Below, piece by piece: positions 1 to 7,808 of a stretch of DNA of 45,708 nucleotides. The position numbers were made by a program, and so were the translations under genes. Each line of letters begins with the position of its first letter. The stretch's first letter is position 1. This DNA is from Cystobacter ferrugineus. Lineage in GTDB: Bacteria > Myxococcota > Myxococcia > Myxococcales > Myxococcaceae. The notes under the pieces were generated by a model, which searched no databases, was not told the origin of the DNA, and saw only the letters and a list, made by a program, of their open reading frames with translations. The stretch is taken from NCBI RefSeq assembly GCF_001887355.1, contig NZ_MPIN01000032.1:1-45708 (forward strand), in the 5' to 3' direction.

Positions 1-1
1 C

Positions 2-163
2 GGAGTAACCTGGGACACCGTGCGGTACTGGATAAAGAAGGGCATCCTCACGCCCGAGCGCGCTCTACCGAAGGGCAGTTTCTGCTTCCGGCTGACCCAC
101 GAGGTGGAGCGGCTCATCCAGGCCGCCCTTGCTCGAAAACGGACGTCACGCCGTCCCACGTAG
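2..163 (+). CDS. Helix-turn-helix protein, C-terminal fragment (5' end outside window)
   Basis: Reading from base 2 there is an open frame of 53 codons ending in TAG at 161-163; its start lies before the window. The peptide contains TWDTVRYWIKKGILTPER, a recognition-helix pattern of MerR-like or excisionase-like helix-turn-helix domains, followed by RLTHEVERLIQAAL and a very basic tail (RKRTSRRPT). Similar C-terminal HTH segments occur in myxobacterial recombinase-type proteins, so a mobile-element origin is possible but unproven. The neighbour on the other strand is a shortened SitA-like gene, so the edge may lie at a rearrangement. DNA binding is inferred; the exact family is not. Confidence 0.5.
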   Translation, partial: GVTWDTVRYWIKKGILTPERALPKGSFCFRLTHEVERLIQAALARKRTSRRPT

Positions 164-189
164 CACCACCATCATCACCTCCATTCCCG

Positions 190-840
190 CTAACACAGGT
201 GTCCTGATGCAGGCTCCGGTGCCGCAACCAAAGCCATGTATCCAATAAGGGTGAGGCTCAGCGTCGTCCAGAGCTGCGTCGTGGAGAACATGCCGCGCAG
301 TTCCGTGTCCCGGGCCTCCAGCGCCGCATCCAAGGAAAGCGCCAGGGCGAGGTCGCGCTTGTCCTCGCCATCCAGGCCCGGCCCGTCCTTGAACAACTCC
401 AGGCAGTCGCCCGACGTGCCTCGCCGCTCGCAGAACCCCCCGTAGGACCGCGCCAATGGGGTGCGCCACTCCTCGCCTGTGAGCGGGAGGGAGGCCAGCG
501 CCAACTTCCGGTGGAGGTAGAGCGGGAAGTGGGAGCCGGCCACCCGCAGCGGCATGTTCAGCACCAGGGTGGTGAGGGCTTCGTTGAGTTCGAAGTCGCT
601 CACCCGCACGGCCCCGTATCGGGTGGACAGGGAGAGGCGAACCCGCTCGTCCGCGGCCTCGCCCTCCTCCACCTCCTCGGCCTCCGATTCGGCCATGGGA
701 GACTGGGCAGCCTCATGGGAATGGGGTGTCGGTGGCCTGTACAGGTCGCCCCGACCAACGCCCGTGGCGCATGCGGCCTGAAGGAAAAGGACGATGAGAA
801 ACCAGCCGCGCAGCACGAGGCGCAGCCGAGCGCCAAGCAT
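190..840 (-). CDS. SitA-like lipoprotein lacking a C-terminal toxin domain
   Basis: The start at 840 gives a clean lipoprotein signal: basic N-terminus, a hydrophobic stretch and a lipobox ending QAAC (Cys24). An acidic stretch follows (about residues 50-65), then a segment at about 130-175 with FCERRGTSGDCLEL and DLALALSLDAALE. This resembles the conserved stem of myxobacterial SitA toxins, the outer-membrane-exchange lipoproteins that deliver polymorphic toxins to kin. A hydrophobic region ending in PEP (208-210) also matches that stem. In SitA proteins a variable toxin part follows; here the frame stops six residues later. It may be a truncated remnant or a toxin-less form. No immunity gene is visible. 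An in-frame ATG at 930 would bury the signal peptide, so 840 is preferred, although no good ribosome site is seen. Confidence 0.6.
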   Translation of the reverse strand: MLGARLRLVLRGWFLIVLFLQAACATGVGRGDLYRPPTPHSHEAAQSPMAESEAEEVEEGEAADERVRLSLSTRYGAVRVSDFELNEALTTLVLNMPLRVAGSHFPLYLHRKLALASLPLTGEEWRTPLARSYGGFCERRGTSGDCLELFKDGPGLDGEDKRDLALALSLDAALEARDTELRGMFSTTQLWTTLSLTLIGYMALVAAPEPASGHLC

Positions 841-940
841 GCGCGGGCCAGCAAGACGGGTGGACACAGGTTCGGACAGTGTACTGGGGACGATTCTGAA
901 TCGGTTCCAGAATGTCCCCAGCGGAATCACATGAGCACGA

Positions 941-2659
941 CTAGCGGCCCACCACGGGGGCGTTGCCGAACTCGGCGGTGAGCTTGTCCGCGGTGACGTA
1001 GCGCGGCTCGATGTCCACCGGGACGTTCTCCAGCTTGTCCAGCACGCGCTTCACCTCGGGACGCACCACGCCCATCTTCGCCAGCAGCGCCTCGGCGCCA
1101 GCACGGTCCCCACGGGCCTGCAACTCCATGAGCTGCTTGGTCAGCGCGGTGACGGACTCGCGCACCTTGCCCGGCACCACGGAGAAGGTGCCGTCCTTGG
1201 CCACCACCACCGCCCCCGTGTCGAGGAAGTGGTTGAGTTGCAACGCAATGCCCTTGCCGTGCGCCTCGTTGATGCCGAAGCGGATGGAGCGGAACGCGGA
1301 CGCCAGGAACGTCGTGTACATGGTGCGCTCGAGTTCCTTGCCGATGACGCCCTTGTCCACGAGCGACTGCAAGGCCCACAGGCCGGAGATGTCGGCCTTG
1401 GCCTCCTCGAGCGCGCTGGAAGAGGCCTGGAGCGCCTGACGCACCGTGGTCTGCTTGCCCTCCACGGTGATGTTGTGGGGACCCAGGCCGTGCATCAGCT
1501 CGTGCATGAGGATGTGGGTGAAGAAGGCGTCGAAGGAGACGTCCTTGCGGTCCTTCGGCGCGAGCGCCACCTGCGCGATGGGCAGCAGCACGCGCTGGAA
1601 CTTCGCCTCCTGGATGTTCTTGAGCATCACGCGCTTGGTGCCCTTCTCCGCCGCCACGCGCTCGTCATTGGGCAGGTTGTACGCCGCCGTCTGCACGCCC
1701 CGGTTGCCATCCCCCGAGGAGAACAGGCTGTTGACGACCCGGATGGGCGCGAGCGCGCCGAGCCGCGGATTGCGCATCTTCGGATCGATGGGGAGCGCGT
1801 TCTCCAGCCCCTGCAACTCGCCACTGAACTTCGCGAGCTTCTGCGTCTCGGCGTCATCGCGCACGGCGATGAAGGCCTCGAAGGCGGCCTTGTAGTTGAA
1901 CCACTCGTCCTCGTAGACCTCGTAGGGCCCGATGGTCGGCTCGATGCTCGCGTCCAACTCCATCCACGCCACTTCGCTCGGGTAGTAGTCGTTGCTCAGG
2001 AAGCTGGCGGCGCGCTGGGTGAGGAACGCGCGGAGCGTGGGCTGGGTGGTGAGCTCGGCGGCCTCGAGCAGCAGGTGCGCGGCCTGGGAGAGTTCCCCCT
2101 GGTACTCGACGCTGTAGGGCACGGAGATGAAGTTGCCATCCGGGCCCCGGCGCAGGGTGGTGAAGAAGCCCGTGGCCTGCCGCTGCTGGGCCTCGGGCAG
2201 GGACTTCACCCACGTCTCGACCTCCGCCTGGGTGGCGCCGGCCGGGTAGAAGTTGCCCTCGAGCGGCTTGGCGGGCACCCCGGGCACGAAGGGTGCGTGG
2301 TGGTCGAGCCGCGACCAGGGTCCCTTGTTGAGCAGGAAGGCGTGCAGCCGCTCCTTGCCCAGGGGCGAGGTGTCCTGGAGCAGGGAGAGCAAGAGCGTCG
2401 CGTTGCCCGCCCAGGCCTGGCGCATGAAGAGCGGATCCATGATGCGGGCGGCCTGGAGGATCTTCGCGAGGGCGCGCCGCTCACTCTCCGGGAGCTTGGA
2501 GACATCCACCTGGATGTCGACGGGAGCGAAGCGCGCCGTCATGCGCTTGAGCTCGGCGGCCGTGGGCAGGCGGGCAGGAGCCGAGGCGGGCTCGGCGGCA
2601 CCGGCGACGCCCGACAAGAGCAGCGCCGTGGTGGCGAGGGTGCGGAGGGTACGTTTCAT
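941..2659 (-). CDS. Peptidase family M49 (dipeptidyl-peptidase III/NUDT3-like) metallopeptidase, exported
   Basis: The product has 572 residues. The ATG at 2659 gives a typical Sec signal (MKRTLRTLATTALLLSGVAGA). The zinc site is HELMH at 386-390 followed by GLGPH, with the glutamate motif EEAKAD at 418-423. GPYEVYEDE at about 245-252 is another mark of the M49 family. Classical DPP III has HExxGH; the one-residue-shorter HExxH-GxGPH form is that of the subfamily found fused to Nudix domains in plants (NUDT3-like). Here the peptidase stands alone. It probably acts outside the cytoplasm on short peptides; the substrate is unknown. The SitA-like gene lies 100 bp downstream on the same strand. 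Family is confident, substrate is not. Confidence 0.85.
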   Translation of the reverse strand: MKRTLRTLATTALLLSGVAGAAEPASAPARLPTAAELKRMTARFAPVDIQVDVSKLPESERRALAKILQAARIMDPLFMRQAWAGNATLLLSLLQDTSPLGKERLHAFLLNKGPWSRLDHHAPFVPGVPAKPLEGNFYPAGATQAEVETWVKSLPEAQQRQATGFFTTLRRGPDGNFISVPYSVEYQGELSQAAHLLLEAAELTTQPTLRAFLTQRAASFLSNDYYPSEVAWMELDASIEPTIGPYEVYEDEWFNYKAAFEAFIAVRDDAETQKLAKFSGELQGLENALPIDPKMRNPRLGALAPIRVVNSLFSSGDGNRGVQTAAYNLPNDERVAAEKGTKRVMLKNIQEAKFQRVLLPIAQVALAPKDRKDVSFDAFFTHILMHELMHGLGPHNITVEGKQTTVRQALQASSSALEEAKADISGLWALQSLVDKGVIGKELERTMYTTFLASAFRSIRFGINEAHGKGIALQLNHFLDTGAVVVAKDGTFSVVPGKVRESVTALTKQLMELQARGDRAGAEALLAKMGVVRPEVKRVLDKLENVPVDIEPRYVTADKLTAEFGNAPVVGR

Positions 2660-2723
2660 GGGCGCCCTTTTACCCTCCGCGCGCCGGGGTGGACAGCGAA
2701 GCTCCCGCCGCCGCGCGGCGACT

Positions 2724-3119
2724 TCACGGTGCAGGACGGTAGGTGCCGAAGCTCCAGACATGGCCCTCGCAGTCACGCGCCGCGTAATCCCGCGAGCCAT
2801 GGTCGGTGTCGTAGGGTTCCCTCACGATGACGGCCCCCGCCGCCCGGGCCCGGGCGCAATGGGCGTCGATGTCGGCCACGTAGACGTACGGGGCCATGCC
2901 GGCGTTGCCGTAGATGTCGTCCTTCTGACTGCCCAGCATGAAGATGCCCGTGCCGAAGCGCAGCTCGGCGTGGGCCACGGTGTCGTTGGGTCCCGGAACC
3001 ACCACGTGCTCCTCGAAGCCGAAGGCGGCGGCCAGCCACTTGATGGCCGCGGGCGCGTCCTTGTAGCGCAGCATCGGGTAGAAGGTCGGGGCGGCGGCGC
3101 TGGGGGTGGGCTGGCTCAT
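2724..3119 (-). CDS. VOC (glyoxalase/bleomycin-resistance fold) family protein
   Basis: The product has 131 residues and begins MSQPTPS; the start is chosen because GAGAGG lies about 8 nt before this ATG. The sequence reads like a single VOC domain of the PhnB/YdcJ-like type: YPMLRYKDAPAAIKWLAAAFGFEE at the N-terminus, HAELRFGTGIFMLG in the middle, then YVYVADIDAHCARARAAGA and a C-terminal DCEGHVWSFGTY segment. Such proteins form dimers that bind a metal or small molecule; some are dioxygenases or resistance proteins, others are of unknown role. The function is left open. The gene lies between the M49 peptidase and the CPBP protease on the same strand, 31 bp from the latter. Confidence 0.85.
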   Translation of the reverse strand: MSQPTPSAAAPTFYPMLRYKDAPAAIKWLAAAFGFEEHVVVPGPNDTVAHAELRFGTGIFMLGSQKDDIYGNAGMAPYVYVADIDAHCARARAAGAVIVREPYDTDHGSRDYAARDCEGHVWSFGTYRPAP

Positions 3120-3150
3120 GGCGATTTCCTCTCGAGAACGCGGGCTTGCG

Positions 3151-3789
3151 TCAGATGACCGGCAACAGGACGATGATGAGCACATCCCAGAGCGCGTGGC
3201 TCACCCACGGGGCCAGGAGGCCACGGCGCCACTCGGCGAGCAGGCCCCAGGCGAGCGACGTGGGAAACGCCGCGAGCGCCAGCAGGGGCTCCTCGAAGAA
3301 GAGCAGCAGGAGACTCGACAGGGCGGCGGCCACCACCACGCAGCCCCGGCTGCCCACCCTCGGCCGCAGGGCCCCCTGCACCACCCCGCGCCAGAACACC
3401 TCCTCGGCGGGGGCGATGAGCAGCACCAGCACCACCGCGGAGAGCCACCCGCCCCGGCCAAAGCCCGTGTAGACCTCCAGCAGGGGCTCGCAGAGCACCC
3501 GCGAGAAGCCTCCGCACAGCGCCCACAACACGCCACGCGAGCCCACGTACAGCACGCCCGCGAACGTCACGCCCCACAGCACGTCCTCGCCCCGGGGCAC
3601 CAGCCGCGCCCGCCCCTCCCGGCCGAGCGCCAGCACCGAGACGGCCATCCAGAGCGCGCAGTAGAGCGCGGCCCACGCGAAGAAGTGGGGCGGGTTCCAG
3701 CGCACCAGGGCGGTCCACCCCACCACGCCCACGGACGCGGCCACGAGCCAGGCCGGATGCGCGCCCCGCGTCGGTTCATTCATCGTCAT
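3151..3789 (-). CDS. CPBP-type (CAAX protease/Abi) intramembrane metalloprotease
   Basis: The product is 212 residues and mostly hydrophobic, with about six membrane segments. Motif 1 is EEVFWRG (E129, E130, R134) and motif 3 is SHALWD (H198), as in the CPBP/Rce1-like family. The usual second motif (FxxxH) is changed: the matching helix reads ALSSLLLLFFEE with no histidine. Activity may therefore be altered, or the protein may be a non-proteolytic member. The start at 3789 overlaps the stop of the upstream FAD enzyme (ATGA), which indicates translational coupling; a second ATG lies two codons downstream. Whether it serves protein maturation or bacteriocin self-immunity cannot be told from sequence. 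Confidence 0.75.
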   Translation of the reverse strand: MTMNEPTRGAHPAWLVAASVGVVGWTALVRWNPPHFFAWAALYCALWMAVSVLALGREGRARLVPRGEDVLWGVTFAGVLYVGSRGVLWALCGGFSRVLCEPLLEVYTGFGRGGWLSAVVLVLLIAPAEEVFWRGVVQGALRPRVGSRGCVVVAAALSSLLLLFFEEPLLALAAFPTSLAWGLLAEWRRGLLAPWVSHALWDVLIIVLLPVI

Positions 3790-5042
3790 GGCAGCGGCAA
3801 CTCCCAGTCCCGCAGCAGGGCCTCGGCCGCGCGCCGCCCCGACGTCATCGCCCCATCGATGGAGCCATTCTCCCGGTAGTCCCCACAGGCATACAGCCCG
3901 GGCGACAGCCGCACCCGCCGAGGGGACGACTCCCACGACTCGGGCGACTGCTCCGGCAGGGCCCGGGGAATCTCGTACGTGCGCAGGTGCCGCCACCCCT
4001 TCACGCCTCCGCCAAACCACTCCGTGAGCTGCTCGCGCACGCGCGCCTCCAGCGACTCCGCGTCCTCCACCGGCTCCAGCACCGACACCGAGACGAGGGC
4101 CTGACCGGCGGGGGCGTACTCGGGCGCGACCTCGCTCATCACCGCGAGGTTGTTCACCGGCCCCCGCCCCTCCCCATTGAGCACCAGGTAGGGTCCGCGC
4201 ACGGGCGGCTCCGGGGCGGCGAAGTACAGGCACGTCACAGTGTTCATCCTCCGCGAGGGCATGCCGGGCAGCAGTTCCACCGCCGCGGGCGCGTCCGTGG
4301 CCACCACCACCGCGTCACACTCCTCGCGGGCCCCCGACTCCAGCCGCACCCGGTGCCCGAAGACCTCCTCCACCGGCGTGTTCAGCTTCAGCGCTCCCTC
4401 GGGCAGCTTCGCGGCGAGCTGCGCGGAGAGCGCCCCCATGCCCCTCGCGGGAACCACCGTGGCCCCGGTGGCGAACATCCGGAAGACGAACTCCAGCATC
4501 CGACTGGAGGTGCTCAGCGCCTTCTCCAGGAAGATGCCGCCGAAGAAGGGCTGGAGAAAACCCTCCAGCATCGCGTCGGAGAAGCCCACGTCGCGCAGGT
4601 ACTCCCGCGACGTCTTCTGCGGGCGGAGGAACACGTCCTCCACCGAGCCGGCCTGCGCCTGCTTCCACAAGTCGAGAACGTGCAACTTGTCGGTGAACGA
4701 GCCCACGGGGTTGAAGGCATGCAGCGCGGCGTGCAGCGGCCGGCGGAAGGGATCCGCCACCAGGTGCATCCTTCCCTCGCGCCAGACCCGCGCCCCGGGA
4801 AAGAAGCGCCGCAGGTCGAGCGCCCGGTAGTCCAACCACCGAGGGGGCTCCGGGTAGGCGGTGAGGAACACCTGGAAGCCTCGATCCAGCAGGAAGCCGT
4901 CCACCGTGTCCGTGCGCACCCTTCCCCCCACCCCATCGCTCGCCTCCAGCACGCGCACCTTCACGCGTGCCTGGTGAAGAAGCCTCGCGCACGTCAAGCC
5001 CGCCAGCCCCGCCCCCACCACGATGACGTCCGGCTTGCCCAC
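3786..5042 (-). CDS. FAD-dependent amine oxidase-type oxidoreductase (phytoene desaturase/protoporphyrinogen oxidase-like)
   Basis: The product has 418 residues from a GTG at 5042, chosen because AGGGAGGG sits 8 nt upstream and the dinucleotide-binding motif then starts at the N-terminus (DVIVVGAGLAGLTCARLLHQ). The motif is followed by VRVLEASDGVGGRVRTD, the second FAD contact of this superfamily, and the C-terminus has ACGDYRENGSIDGAMTSGRRAAE, the closing flavin-binding motif. The family includes phytoene desaturases, protoporphyrinogen oxidases and many uncharacterised enzymes; the substrate cannot be assigned. It is translationally coupled to the CPBP protease gene downstream, and it diverges from the trp operon. 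Confidence 0.85.
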   Translation of the reverse strand: MGKPDVIVVGAGLAGLTCARLLHQARVKVRVLEASDGVGGRVRTDTVDGFLLDRGFQVFLTAYPEPPRWLDYRALDLRRFFPGARVWREGRMHLVADPFRRPLHAALHAFNPVGSFTDKLHVLDLWKQAQAGSVEDVFLRPQKTSREYLRDVGFSDAMLEGFLQPFFGGIFLEKALSTSSRMLEFVFRMFATGATVVPARGMGALSAQLAAKLPEGALKLNTPVEEVFGHRVRLESGAREECDAVVVATDAPAAVELLPGMPSRRMNTVTCLYFAAPEPPVRGPYLVLNGEGRGPVNNLAVMSEVAPEYAPAGQALVSVSVLEPVEDAESLEARVREQLTEWFGGGVKGWRHLRTYEIPRALPEQSPESWESSPRRVRLSPGLYACGDYRENGSIDGAMTSGRRAAEALLRDWELPLP

Positions 5043-5083
5043 GGCTCGACCCTCCCTGAAGTCCCAATTTCCCGTCCTACATT

Positions 5084-5119
5084 GATTCCCTGATTCGTCC
5101 CAGTCAGACTCCGGGAATC
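5084..5119. promoter_or_regulatory. Inverted repeat in the trp upstream region
   Basis: The 172-bp gap between the divergent FAD enzyme (starts 5042) and the trp operon (first start 5215) holds a perfect 7-bp inverted repeat: GATTCCC at 5084-5090 and GGGAATC at 5113-5119, with a 22-nt spacer. The right arm overlaps a second imperfect palindrome (ACTCC and GGAGT around 5108-5128). It could be an operator for either gene. No T-run follows and no Trp-rich leader peptide is seen, so attenuation of the classical type is not supported. Confidence 0.25.
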
Positions 5120-5214
5120 CGGGGGAGTGGGACACGTTTCTCACATTCCAGGCAGCCCGACTCCCTTCGGTTTAGAGCAGCACCCCCAACAACCTATTCG
5201 GAGAACCATCAGCC

Positions 5215-5355
5215 ATGTTGATCGTGATGCGACCAGACGCGACGGCCCAGGACATCGAGCGTGTGAACGACGAGATCCGCCGTCATGGCTGGCAACCGCA
5301 CGCGATCCCCGGCAACCCGGGCGAGGTGATGGCTGACGTGGCGCGATCGGAGTAG
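5215..5355 (+). CDS. 46-codon mini-gene: N-terminal piece of DAHP synthase (probable internal-deletion remnant)
   Basis: The ATG at 5215 is preceded by GGAG about 10 nt upstream, and the stop (5353-5355) lies 2 nt before trpD. The first 33 residues (MLIVMRPDATAQDIERVNDE and on to HAIPG) match the start of the small ferredoxin-like regulatory domain of AroF/Thermotoga-type DAHP synthases (pattern MIVVLKPGSTEEDI). The rest of the domain and the whole catalytic barrel are missing. The last residues, GEVMADVARSE, look like the end of a DAHP synthase (pattern xxLMxEVRxIAxxxG). That suggests an in-frame internal deletion, but this second match is short and only inferred. It may persist as a leader cistron that loads ribosomes for trpD. 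Confidence 0.55.
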   Translation: MLIVMRPDATAQDIERVNDEIRRHGWQPHAIPGNPGEVMADVARSE

Positions 5356-5357
5356 CC

Positions 5358-6374
5358 ATGACGCTCAAGGAAGCGCTGAGCCGAGTGGTGAGCCGGCGCG
5401 ACCTGACCCGCGAGGAGATGGCCTCGGTGATGGGCCAGATGCTCGCGGGCGAGGCGACGCCCGCCCAGGTGGGCGGCCTCGCGGTCGCGTTGCGCATGAA
5501 GGGTGAGACGGAAGACGAGCTGCTCGGAGCGGCCGAGGCCATGCGCGCGTGCGCCACGCGCATCCATCCGCGCTCCGAGGTGGTGCTCGACACCTGCGGC
5601 ACGGGTGGCGATGGGGCGAACACCTTCAACATCTCCACCGCCGTGGCCCTCGTGGCCGCGGGGGCGGGGGTGACGGTGGCCAAGCACGGCAACCGGGCGG
5701 TGTCCTCGCGCTGTGGCAGCTCGGACGTGCTCGCGGCCATGGGCGTCCCCATGGACCGCTCGCACGAGCAGGTGACGCATGACATCGACGCGCACGGGGT
5801 GGGCTTTCTCTTCGCGCCCTCGCACCACAGCGCCCTGCGCCACGTGGCACCGAGCCGGCGTGAGCTCGGCCTGCACACCATCTTCAACCTGCTGGGCCCG
5901 CTGACCAACCCCGCGGGCGCGCGCTACCAACTCCTCGGCACCTTCGCCGGGGAGCGGTTGGAGCAGACGGCGCGCGTGCTCGCGCGGCTGGGTAGCAAAC
6001 GCGCCTGGGTGGTGCACGGACGCGATGGGCTGGACGAGCTGTCGCCGTGCACGGCCTCGGACGTGGCGGAGCTGCGCGAGGACGGCTCGGTGCGCCTGTT
6101 CACCCTCCACCCCGAGGACGCGGGGCTCGAGCGCGTGCCGCCCGAGTCCATCGTCGGCGGGGACGTGGAGGACAACGCCCGGCGCTTCCGGGCACTGCTC
6201 GAGGGCGAGCGCTCCGGGGTGCGCACCGCCGTGGTGCTCAACACCGCGGCGGCACTCGTGGTGGTGGGCAAGGCGGCCAACCTGAAGGAAGGCGCCATGC
6301 GGGCGGTGGAGTCGATCGACTCCGGCGCCGCGGCCTCCAAGCTGACGGCGCTCGTCAAGGGAGGTGCGGCATGA
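5358..6374 (+). CDS. trpD: Anthranilate phosphoribosyltransferase
   Basis: The product (338 residues) transfers phosphoribose from PRPP to anthranilate, the second committed step of tryptophan synthesis. The PRPP-binding glycine loop reads LDTCGTGGDGANTFNIST (about residues 77-94), followed by VAKHGNRAVSSRCGSSDVL, the anthranilate/PRPP site. Length is typical, and there is no fused TrpG domain. The ATG lies 2 nt after the stop of the DAHP synthase remnant. The 3' end overlaps trpC by ATGA, so the two genes are translationally coupled. It is the first complete gene of trpDCFBA. Confidence 0.97.
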   Translation: MTLKEALSRVVSRRDLTREEMASVMGQMLAGEATPAQVGGLAVALRMKGETEDELLGAAEAMRACATRIHPRSEVVLDTCGTGGDGANTFNISTAVALVAAGAGVTVAKHGNRAVSSRCGSSDVLAAMGVPMDRSHEQVTHDIDAHGVGFLFAPSHHSALRHVAPSRRELGLHTIFNLLGPLTNPAGARYQLLGTFAGERLEQTARVLARLGSKRAWVVHGRDGLDELSPCTASDVAELREDGSVRLFTLHPEDAGLERVPPESIVGGDVEDNARRFRALLEGERSGVRTAVVLNTAAALVVVGKAANLKEGAMRAVESIDSGAAASKLTALVKGGAA

Positions 6375-7165
6375 ACGCGCCCGCCACCGACAAGCTCGCG
6401 GCCATCTTCGCGCGCAAGCGCCGGGAGCTCGCCGCGCGCGGGCCCCGCGTGGCCGAACATCCCCGTCCCCCCGGGCGGGACTTCGCCGCCGCCCTCACCC
6501 GGCACCGTCCGGGCCTGCCCATCAACGTCATCGCCGAGGTCAAGCGCCGCAGCCCCTCGGGCGGTGACTTCCCGCACTCGGACCTGGTCGCCGTGGCGCG
6601 GGGCTACGAGGCCGCCGGGGCCTGCGCCATCAGTGTGCTCACCGATGACGTGGACTTCGGCGGAAGCCTCGAGGATCTGCTCCAGGTGCGCGCGGCCGTG
6701 TCCGTGCCCGTGCTGCGCAAGGACTTCCTCGTGGCGCCTCAAGAGATCGAGGAGAGCGCGGCCCTTGGCGCGGACGCGGTGCTGCTCATCGCGGACGCGC
6801 TGGAGGATGGCCAGCTCGCGGAGATGGTGGCCACGGCCAAGGCCTGCCGGGTGGCGGCGCTCGTCGAGGCCCACACCCAGGAGCACGCCGAGCGGGCGCT
6901 CCAGGCGGGCGCGGAGCTGGTGGGCATCAACAACCGCGACCTCGCCACGCTGCGCACGGACATCGCCACCGCCCTGCGGGTCATCCCGCTCTTGCGCGGC
7001 CGGGCCCAGACGTTCGTGGCCGAGAGTGGCCTCAAGACGCACGAGGACTTCGTGGCGGCCCGGTCGGCGGGCGCGGACGCGGTCCTCGTGGGCGAGTCCC
7101 TCCTGCGCGCCCCCCATCCGGGCCAGGCACTGGCGCGGCTGCTCGCGCCTGGGAACGCGTCATGA
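6371..7165 (+). CDS. trpC: Indole-3-glycerol phosphate synthase
   Basis: The product has 264 residues. It closes the indole ring of CdRP to give indole-3-glycerol phosphate. Visible motifs of the beta/alpha barrel are VIAEVKRRSPSGG (substrate and catalytic Glu/Lys), VLRKDFLV with the catalytic lysine, GADAVLLIADAL, LVEAHT, VGINNRDL, and the phosphate-binding ESGL and GADAVLVGESLL. It is a single-domain enzyme, not fused to TrpF as in enterobacteria. The start at 6371 overlaps the trpD stop (ATGA), and the end overlaps trpF in the same way. Confidence 0.97.
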   Translation: MNAPATDKLAAIFARKRRELAARGPRVAEHPRPPGRDFAAALTRHRPGLPINVIAEVKRRSPSGGDFPHSDLVAVARGYEAAGACAISVLTDDVDFGGSLEDLLQVRAAVSVPVLRKDFLVAPQEIEESAALGADAVLLIADALEDGQLAEMVATAKACRVAALVEAHTQEHAERALQAGAELVGINNRDLATLRTDIATALRVIPLLRGRAQTFVAESGLKTHEDFVAARSAGADAVLVGESLLRAPHPGQALARLLAPGNAS

Positions 7166-7797
7166 GCACGCGGGTGAAGATCTGCGGGCTCACCCGCGTG
7201 GAGGACGCGCGCATGGCGTGGGCCGCGGGCGCGGACGCGCTGGGGCTCAACTTCTACGCGCGCTCGCCCCGGTACGTGACGCCCGAGGTGGCGGCGGTGT
7301 TGGCGCGCACCCGGCCCGCGTTGGGCGCGGTGGTGGGCGTCTTCGTCAACGAGTCCCCCGACGTCATCCGCGCCCGGGTGCGCGACTGCGGACTCACCTC
7401 CGTGCAGTTACACGGAGACGAGCCGCCCGAGGCCTGCTCGGGCTACGGCGTGCCCGTCATCAAGGCCCTGCGCATCCGGGGCCCCGAGGACGTGGAGCGG
7501 GCGCGCGCCTACGTGGGCGTGGGCGACGTGGCCACGCTGCTGCTGGACGGAGCGGCGCCGGGCTACGGCGGAGGCGGCGTGGGCTTCGACTGGTCGCTGG
7601 TGGCGCGGCTGACGGACGCGGGCGTGCCGGTGCTGGTGGCCGGCGGGCTGAATCCGGGCAACGTACGTGACGCCGTGCGCGCCACGCGGGCCTACGGAGT
7701 GGATGTGGCGAGCGGAGTGGAGACGAGCCCCGGTATCAAGGACGCGGACGCGGTGCGCGCCTTCGTGCGCGCCGTGAAGAGCACCTTTTCGGAGTGA
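7162..7797 (+). CDS. trpF: Phosphoribosylanthranilate isomerase
   Basis: The product (211 residues) performs the Amadori rearrangement of phosphoribosylanthranilate to CdRP. It opens with [12 protein letters not shown], where the cysteine is the expected catalytic base, and continues with [30 protein letters not shown] and [19 protein letters not shown], where the aspartate is the expected acid. It ends with [11 protein letters not shown] and [16 protein letters not shown] for phosphate binding. It is coupled to trpC by an ATGA overlap and reaches the start region of trpB. Confidence 0.97.
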   Translation: MSTRVKICGLTRVEDARMAWAAGADALGLNFYARSPRYVTPEVAAVLARTRPALGAVVGVFVNESPDVIRARVRDCGLTSVQLHGDEPPEACSGYGVPVIKALRIRGPEDVERARAYVGVGDVATLLLDGAAPGYGGGGVGFDWSLVARLTDAGVPVLVAGGLNPGNVRDAVRATRAYGVDVASGVETSPGIKDADAVRAFVRAVKSTFSE

Positions 7798-7808
7798 GGA
7801 AGACGACC

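Noticed and set aside
2-190. Complete insertion sequence at the left edge
   Set aside because: Only a helix-turn-helix fragment is visible; no terminal inverted repeats or target duplication could be identified.
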